In this document: positions 58,835 through 64,000 of the stretch, piece after piece
Position numbering within the stretch: the stretch's first letter is position 1
Layout of the letters: every line of letters begins with the position of its first letter
NCBI RefSeq assembly: GCF_949987535.1
Contig: NC_080071.1
Location: 22,591,032-22,655,031, forward strand
Reading direction: 5' to 3'
Source of the DNA: Balaenoptera acutorostrata
Taxonomy: Eukaryota > Chordata > Mammalia > Artiodactyla > Balaenopteridae
Length of the DNA: 64,000 nt
Program-made: the position numbers and the translations under genes
Notes under the pieces: model-generated
Told to the model about the DNA's origin: nothing
Seen by the model: the letters and a program-made list of their open reading frames with translations, nothing else
Databases searched by the model: none

Positions 58835-59493
58835 TTTGCTTAAATTACTGTGTTTGGGGTCTCCTTTTTGAAGGCTGCAGGTTCGTAATTCCTGTTGTTT
58901 TTGGTGTCTGCCCCCAGTGACTAAGGTTGGTTCAGTGGTTTGTGTAGGCTTCCTGGTGGAGGGGACTGGTGCCTGTGTTCTGGAGGATGATGCTGGATCT
59001 TGTCTTTCTGGTGGGCAGGATCAAGCCTGATGGTGTGTTTTGGGGTGTCTGTGACCTTATTATGATTTTAGGCAGCCTCTCTGCTAATGGGTGGGGTTGT
59101 GTTCCTGTCTTGCTAGTTGTTTGGCATAGGGTGTCCAGCACTGGAGCTTGCTGGTCGTGGAGGTGGGTCTGAGTGTTGAGATGGAGATCTCTGTGAGAGC
59201 TCTCACTGATTGATATTACGTGGGGACGAGAGGTCTCTGGTGATCCAATGTCCTGAACTTGGCTCTCCAACCTCAGAGGCTCAGGCCTGACAGCTGGCCA
59301 GAGCACCAAGACCCTGACAGCCACAGGCCAGGTACGTTTGTGGTTCCTTGCCTTTTGGGAAGTCTGTGGTCTTCTGGCAGCATTCAGTAGGTGTTCTGTA
59401 GGAGTTGTTCCACATGTAGATGTATTTTCAGTGTATTTGTGGGGAGGAAGGTGATCTCCACATCTCACTTCCCCACCATTTGTAGGCCCTCTC
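58835..59493 (-). promoter_or_regulatory. L1 5' UTR (internal promoter region)
   Basis: About 660 bp upstream of ORF1, GC-richer than the rest of the element. The open frame at 58932-59468 is Pro/Thr/Ser/His-rich without domain features and is best read as UTR sequence. In L1 the 5' UTR carries the RNA polymerase II promoter. No YY1-like start site was confirmed here. Confidence 0.75.
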
Positions 59494-59506
59494 AGAAGAA
59501 AATCTT

Positions 59507-61137
59507 GGGATGTTAGATCTATCTGCCTCCAAAATTGTATTTGTGAGAATAAATAAATTATAGTTTCGTTTTTAATTATATGTGTTGAAAATTTTTGACT
59601 AGTTTGGCTCCATGTAGGACATGTATTTCTCTAAATGCCAGGTGTCTTCCTAAGGATTGTCCTGTATACTCTTTGTTAGTATTGACATTTAGCTTTGTAA
59701 TGTATGTGAACTACAAATATTTCTTGGGCTATGCAATAATATGAATTATTAATTCCAACTTGACTTAAAAGCTTTTCTTTTAACCTTAGGGAACATACTT
59801 GTATTGAAGGTTATGTTTAGTTGTTATTGTTTTGTTTTATTATTTTTTGGTCTGAACTTCATCTCATTTTTTTACCCTTATGGATATGGTGTGAAGGATA
59901 ATTAATTTGTACTCAGTTTTGTGAAGCCTGTGGAGAAAAGATTTATATCCACCTAGGAAATCTTGGAGCATGAAGTTTTGTACACAAATTCTGGGATTTC
60001 TGTTGTTAGCTTGTTAGAAATCTTGAGATTTAGCCAAGAAGTAGAAATGTAGAGCACATCTAGAGAATCTGGGGAAAAAATAGGTAGATTGAGATTAAAA
60101 AATGGAAATGTTTAGTCTTTTCAGATTTACCCTGAAATAGCTGAAGTAAATTATCTAGATAAAGGTTTGGTCTAGAATAGAAGCACAGTAAGAACTCGTT
60201 TTTGAAATAAAAGATATAAAGTCTCTGAGGGTATCCAATCATAAATGACAGTGTTTATTCATAATTGCTTTAAATATTTAATCATGAACAACATTTTTAT
60301 CAATCATTTTTACCACTGGTGAATATTTAGGTGGATGTACAACCAGATTAAATAGGAAAAAATTGTAAACCAAAATTATAATAAATTTCCTAAGCCTTTT
60401 CTTTTGTATGAAATAGGAATGTATATTTGATACTATTTTTGATGGTTAAATGATCCATCTGTGTACTGGATGTACACAGAAAACAAGTTTCTAGAACATT
60501 TGAAGAACACTAAAACTCTGTATAAACCTAATTGTTTTATACAAGCTAACTTTATTAGTCAATGAAACATTTTTAAAAGAGTGAAATGATTCACAAGAAA
60601 CATTATTGTTAATTATTAATAAAGAGTATCATCTAGAAAAACACAAACTTTTCTACGGTCTCCTGCGTGTTTGGGCATAATGGTGGGGAAAAGCTGGATC
60701 AGCACAGGTGTGTGTTACTTTGGAAGGCAGGAAAGAGCATACAGGTTAAAAAGAAAAGTTTTCTTTTCTGAAAATGTTTGTCTGTAACTTTCTGCTGGCT
60801 AGCTATTTCCAGAAAGAAGAGCTACAGACCGATCCTTTTGATTTGTATTTTGATGAAATTTCCTAACTTTTTTACTGGTTTATTAAAGGCCAGACCTTTA
60901 TGAGTTACCTTAATTGATATTTTTGCAAGTGCACCTTCCTGGTGATCAGTTAAGCCTTGGAAAACATTCCTTTCCACTTAAAACAAAACAAAATGAAACA
61001 AAAAATCAGAGAGTCAGCACAGACCTTTTTCTCACAAAAGCTGCCCTTGACTGAAATCTTTGTTGAGTATAAAAGTATTATCATATTCATTACTCCATTT
61101 TCATGGATTGGAAGACTTGGTGTCACGTTTCCCCCAA
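59507..61137. other. Unassigned stretch, no gene seen
   Basis: AT-rich. No recognisable repeat or reading frame of interest. Text near 60230-60300 is not distinctive. Confidence 0.5.
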
Positions 61138-62655
61138 GTTGATCTCAATGCAATCACAATAAAAATTCCAACAGGTGTGTGTGTGTGTGTGAAAATGACA
61201 ATTTGACTCTAAAATCTATATGAGATGCAAAGAGCCAAGAGTTACCAAGACAGTCTTAAAAAAGAACAAAGCTGGAAGCCTTCCACTGCCAGATATCAAG
61301 AGTTATTGTAAAGTTACCAAAATTAAGAAGTGTGGTATTGCAGCAGGAATAAACAAATAGTCCACAGAACAGAATAGAATTTCCAGAAACAGAACTACAC
61401 ATTTATGTCACCTGATTATGATTGCCTGATTCATGACAAAAGTAACACTGCAGTGCAGAGGGAAAAGGATGGTCTTTTCAATAAATGACGCCAGATCAAT
61501 TGTTTATCTGTAAAGGAAAAAAGTTTATCTTGACCCCTATATCACACTATACATGAAAATAGACACACAAAAATCTACCCAAAATTGATTAAAGACTTAT
61601 GTAAACATATAACTTGGAACTCTAAAACTCCTAGAAGAAAACATAAGGGAAAGATTTTTAAAATAAGACACAGAAAGTACTAGCAATAAAGAAATAATTT
61701 GAAAAATTGGCCTACATTAAAAGTACAAACTTCTCTCCAATCAAAGACATCATTAAGGAGTGAAAAGGCAAAGAACAGAGTGGGAGAAGATTCTTTTCAA
61801 CATATAAAACTTACGAAGAACTCATATAAATACAAGATAACCCCAACAAATCAGTAAGAAAAATATAATAAACCAACCCAATAGAAAAAAATGCAAAAGA
61901 CTTACACAGGTATGTTTCAAAAGAGAATATACAAATGTCAATAAATCTGTAATAAAGAAAGATATTTAACCTCATTAGTTATCAGGGAAATGAAAAAAAA
62001 AACCACAATGAGAAACAGCTTCACACCTACTGAAAGGGCTAAAATGTAAGAGGTCAGTAATATCAAGTCTTAATAAGGATATGGATAACTGAAACTCTCA
62101 TAAACTGTTGGTAGACAAATAATTTTGTAGTATCTAATAAATTTGGACATAAAGCACACCCTATGACCAGGAATTTTTACCCCTCAGTACATGCTCAAAA
62201 TAAATTCATATATATGTTCACCAAAATAGATGTACAAGAATATTCTTAGCAGTATTGTTTGTAATAGTGTAAATCTGAAAACAGTGTATTGTTCATCAAC
62301 ATTTGAGTGGACAAATAAATTGAATCATATAAAGACAATAGAACAAACTAGCTTTTACTACATGCAGCAGTTATGGAGACTATCACAAATGAAATGTTTA
62401 ACAAAGGCAGCCACAAAAGAGTTACACGTTGTATGATTCCATTTATATGAAGCTCAAAAAGTGGCAAAGAAATTATGGTGTAGAAATCAAGAGAGCAGTT
62501 ACCCTGAGAGGGCATGAGAAGGACTTCTGGAGAGTCGGTAATCTTGTTGATTCATCTCGGTGCTGGGCACGCTCACTTTGTGAAGTCAATGCTGTACATT
62601 TATGAGTTATTTACATTTCTGTGTTATGTTATACTTCAATAAAATGTTCATTAAA
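61138..62655 (+). mobile_element. Old L1, 3' quarter, sense
   Basis: 'gatctcaatgcaatcacaat', 'gctggaagccttccactgcc', 'ggaataaacaaatagtccac', 'gttaccctgagagggcatga' and the end 'acttcaataaaatgttcatt' follow the end of ORF2 and the 3' UTR of an L1M-class element for 1.5 kb. A (GT)n tract of about 17 bases at 61175-61191 interrupts the ORF2 part. All frames are broken. Confidence 0.9.
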
Positions 62656-62694
62656 AAGAGTCATTATCTTACCTGCACATAATTCAAGCTTTAT

Positions 62695-62815
62695 GGAAGA
62701 AAGCTTGGCAATATCTATTAAAATTTTAATGCACTTACAGCCTTCAATCAAGCAGTTTCACTTTTAGGAAATTAGGCCTCTAAAAGGCTTGAACAAAGGC
62801 ACATAAATATGTTCA
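62695..62815 (+). mobile_element. Second old L1 fragment, sense
   Basis: 'ggaagaaagcttggcaatat' and 'caagcagtttcacttttagg' (position of 'cagcaattccacttctagg' in L1) show another short ORF2 piece, out of order with the preceding element. Confidence 0.5.
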
Positions 62816-62879
62816 ATGCCCCATGGGTCATTCCCTTCTACTGGCACACTGTCACCTCCCAGTTTTTATGGCACGGCAT

Positions 62880-64000
62880 TCCTCTAGTTTGTCTCTACCT
62901 CTGTGACGTCTCTTCTTGGTCTTCTTCACTCCCGCCTCCTCTTCCACTCCTCTAAACATAGGAGAGTCCCACAGCTCTGCGTTGTGCCCTCATCCTTTCT
63001 CTCCAAGTTCTTTCTGCATGTCACTTCTTTTAGTCTAATGGCTTTAAGTGCCATCTGGATGCCAGTGGCTCCCCATTTTATTTCTCTAGTCCCTGTGTCT
63101 CCCCTAAGCCCTAGGTTCACGTATCCAACTTCCAACTTGCTATTTCTAATTGGTTCTCCAATAGGCATAGCAGATTTAATATCTCCAAAAAGGCAGTCTT
63201 CATACTTAGCTTGGTCAAATGCATTTCTGCTCAGTCTTCCCCATCTCAGTAAATGGCACCATCATCCTCCCTGTTGTTTGGGACCCAGATCCAGGAGGTA
63301 TCCACTACGTGTCCCCTTTTCTTTACTATCCATTTAATTATTCACCAAGATGATTGTTGTACTTGAATCTGTTTGCTTCTCTTCATCTCTGCTGCCATCA
63401 CTGGAGTCATTAAAATCCCAATTAGGTGATTTAAATAAGCCCTTAGATCATTTTTTAAATTCAATTCTTCCCTTTAATAGTTCATTTTCTAGCCAGAATA
63501 ATATTTTAAATCGTAAACCAGATCATGCCCCTCCCTTCCTTGAGAACTTAAATGGTTTCCCATTGCTTTTACATTAAAACCTAGACTCTTCCTCATGATG
63601 GTCTACAAGGTCCTGCCTTTTTCAGTTCCTGCCTTACATGATACACTTCTTATCACCCACTTTCCCCGTTGCTCTCTGCACTCCGGTCATACTGGCCTCC
63701 CTCTGCTCCTCGAGCACCCCAAGCCCTTCCTCTCCTCTGGGTCTTTGTATTTGCTTTTCCCTTTGCTCAGAGTGGTCTAGCTCTGCAGATAGCTGGCTCA
63801 TTCTCCTCCTTTAAGCCTCTGCTCAAAAGTCCCCTACCCAGAGAAATCTTCCCCTACCACCCTACCTAAAGTGGCCTCAGCATTTCCTCACTGTCTCACC
63901 CTTTTATTTCCTTCATGGCATTTATTATTAACTGAATTGTTTAAAATATATATCTATTTACGACCTGCAATTACTTTATTTACATATTTACATGTTTTCT
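62880..64000 (+). mobile_element. L2 LINE, sense, runs off the window
   Basis: 'ctggatgccagtggctcccc', 'ctccaataggcatagcagat', 'cagtcttccccatctcagta', 'gtaaaccagatcatgcccct', 'gatggtctacaaggtcctg' and 'ttaagcctctgctcaaaagt' follow L2 from the end of the reverse transcriptase into the 3' region, over more than 1.1 kb. It is the longest recognisable L2 here and continues beyond 64000. The frames of 61-144 codons inside it are remnants or by-products. Confidence 0.87.

Larger units (their letters stand above)
53313..59493 (-). mobile_element. Essentially full-length L1, antisense, inactive
   Basis: In its own direction (59493 to 53313): a 5' UTR of about 660 bp, ORF1, a 57-bp spacer, ORF2, a 3' UTR of about 400 bp and an A tail (T run at 53311-53322). 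Total about 6.18 kb, or about 5.85 kb without the nested SINE, which is the expected full length. Flanking repeats 'agaagaaaatctt' at 53300-53312 and 59494-59506 are identical. Both coding regions carry stops and frameshifts, so it cannot retrotranspose. It belongs with the cetartiodactyl L1 type of 24475 and 47524. Confidence 0.95.

Noticed and set aside
58007..58871. Two long plus-strand frames (195 and 182 codons), hydrophobic
   Set aside because: They lie on the opposite strand of L1 ORF1. The Leu/Phe/Ser-rich text is the usual mirror of a Lys/Glu-rich coiled coil.
58932..59468. 178-codon minus-strand frame upstream of ORF1
   Set aside because: It lies in the L1 5' UTR and shows no domain. 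The composition is that of an untranslated region.
62903..63337. 144-codon plus-strand frame
   Set aside because: It lies inside the L2 at 62880-64000. It may in part reflect the old L2 frame but is not a gene.
1..64000. CRISPR arrays, bacterial operons, phage or plasmid features
   Set aside because: No direct-repeat arrays with spacers, and no ribosome-binding or operon structure. Repeat content is clearly mammalian.

Overview
This window looks like non-coding mammalian DNA from a cetacean or a close relative such as hippopotamus. The strongest clue is six copies of a tRNA-derived SINE whose 5' end reads as the CHR family (known from cetaceans, hippos and ruminants), each with target-site duplications. 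They sit beside L1 copies whose 3' UTR looks like the cetartiodactyl L1 type. I saw no BovB LINE and no pig PRE-1 SINE. The species call is inference. I recognise no host protein-coding gene, no rRNA, no functional tRNA gene and no CRISPR array. No open reading frame outside transposons resembles a known host protein.

Layout. 0-13 kb: old antisense L1 pieces (1-232, 2780-3130, 4745-6860), an LTR-like repeat (8360-8975) and two antisense MIRs (11.1-12.1 kb). 12.8-15.3 kb: L2 LINE fragments in both directions, one split by a CHR SINE (13061-13389). 15.3-24 kb: mostly unassigned, AT-rich sequence with one sense CHR SINE (19600-19956). 24-31 kb: an old antisense L1 piece abutting a younger sense L1 3' end (24475-25429), a CHR SINE of a second subfamily (26402-26761), and a 3-kb old antisense L1 carrying a nested CHR SINE. 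31-46 kb: MIR, L2 and L1 fragments, then a compound L2/LTR region at 41.9-44.8 kb that holds a recognisable L2 reverse-transcriptase relic. 46-53 kb: a MER20 DNA transposon, a young truncated L1 (47524-48431) with a 22-bp duplication, an LTR-like stretch and an L2 3' end. 53.3-59.5 kb: an essentially full-length but dead L1 on the minus strand (5' UTR, ORF1, ORF2, 3' UTR) with a CHR SINE inside its reverse-transcriptase region. 59.5-64 kb: an unassigned stretch, an old sense L1 half-element, and an L2 that runs off the end.

Nothing here works together as an operon or pathway. The coding content is decayed retrotransposon machinery: L1 ORF1p (RNA-binding chaperone), L1 ORF2p (endonuclease plus reverse transcriptase) and L2 reverse transcriptase. 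CHR SINEs are non-autonomous and depend on LINE enzymes. I found no previously undescribed system. The items worth a second look are nesting relationships that date insertions, internal sub-repeat variation in the SINEs, two small clusters of inverted repeats in otherwise unassigned DNA, a G-rich tract, and several stretches that look like repeats whose family I could not name.
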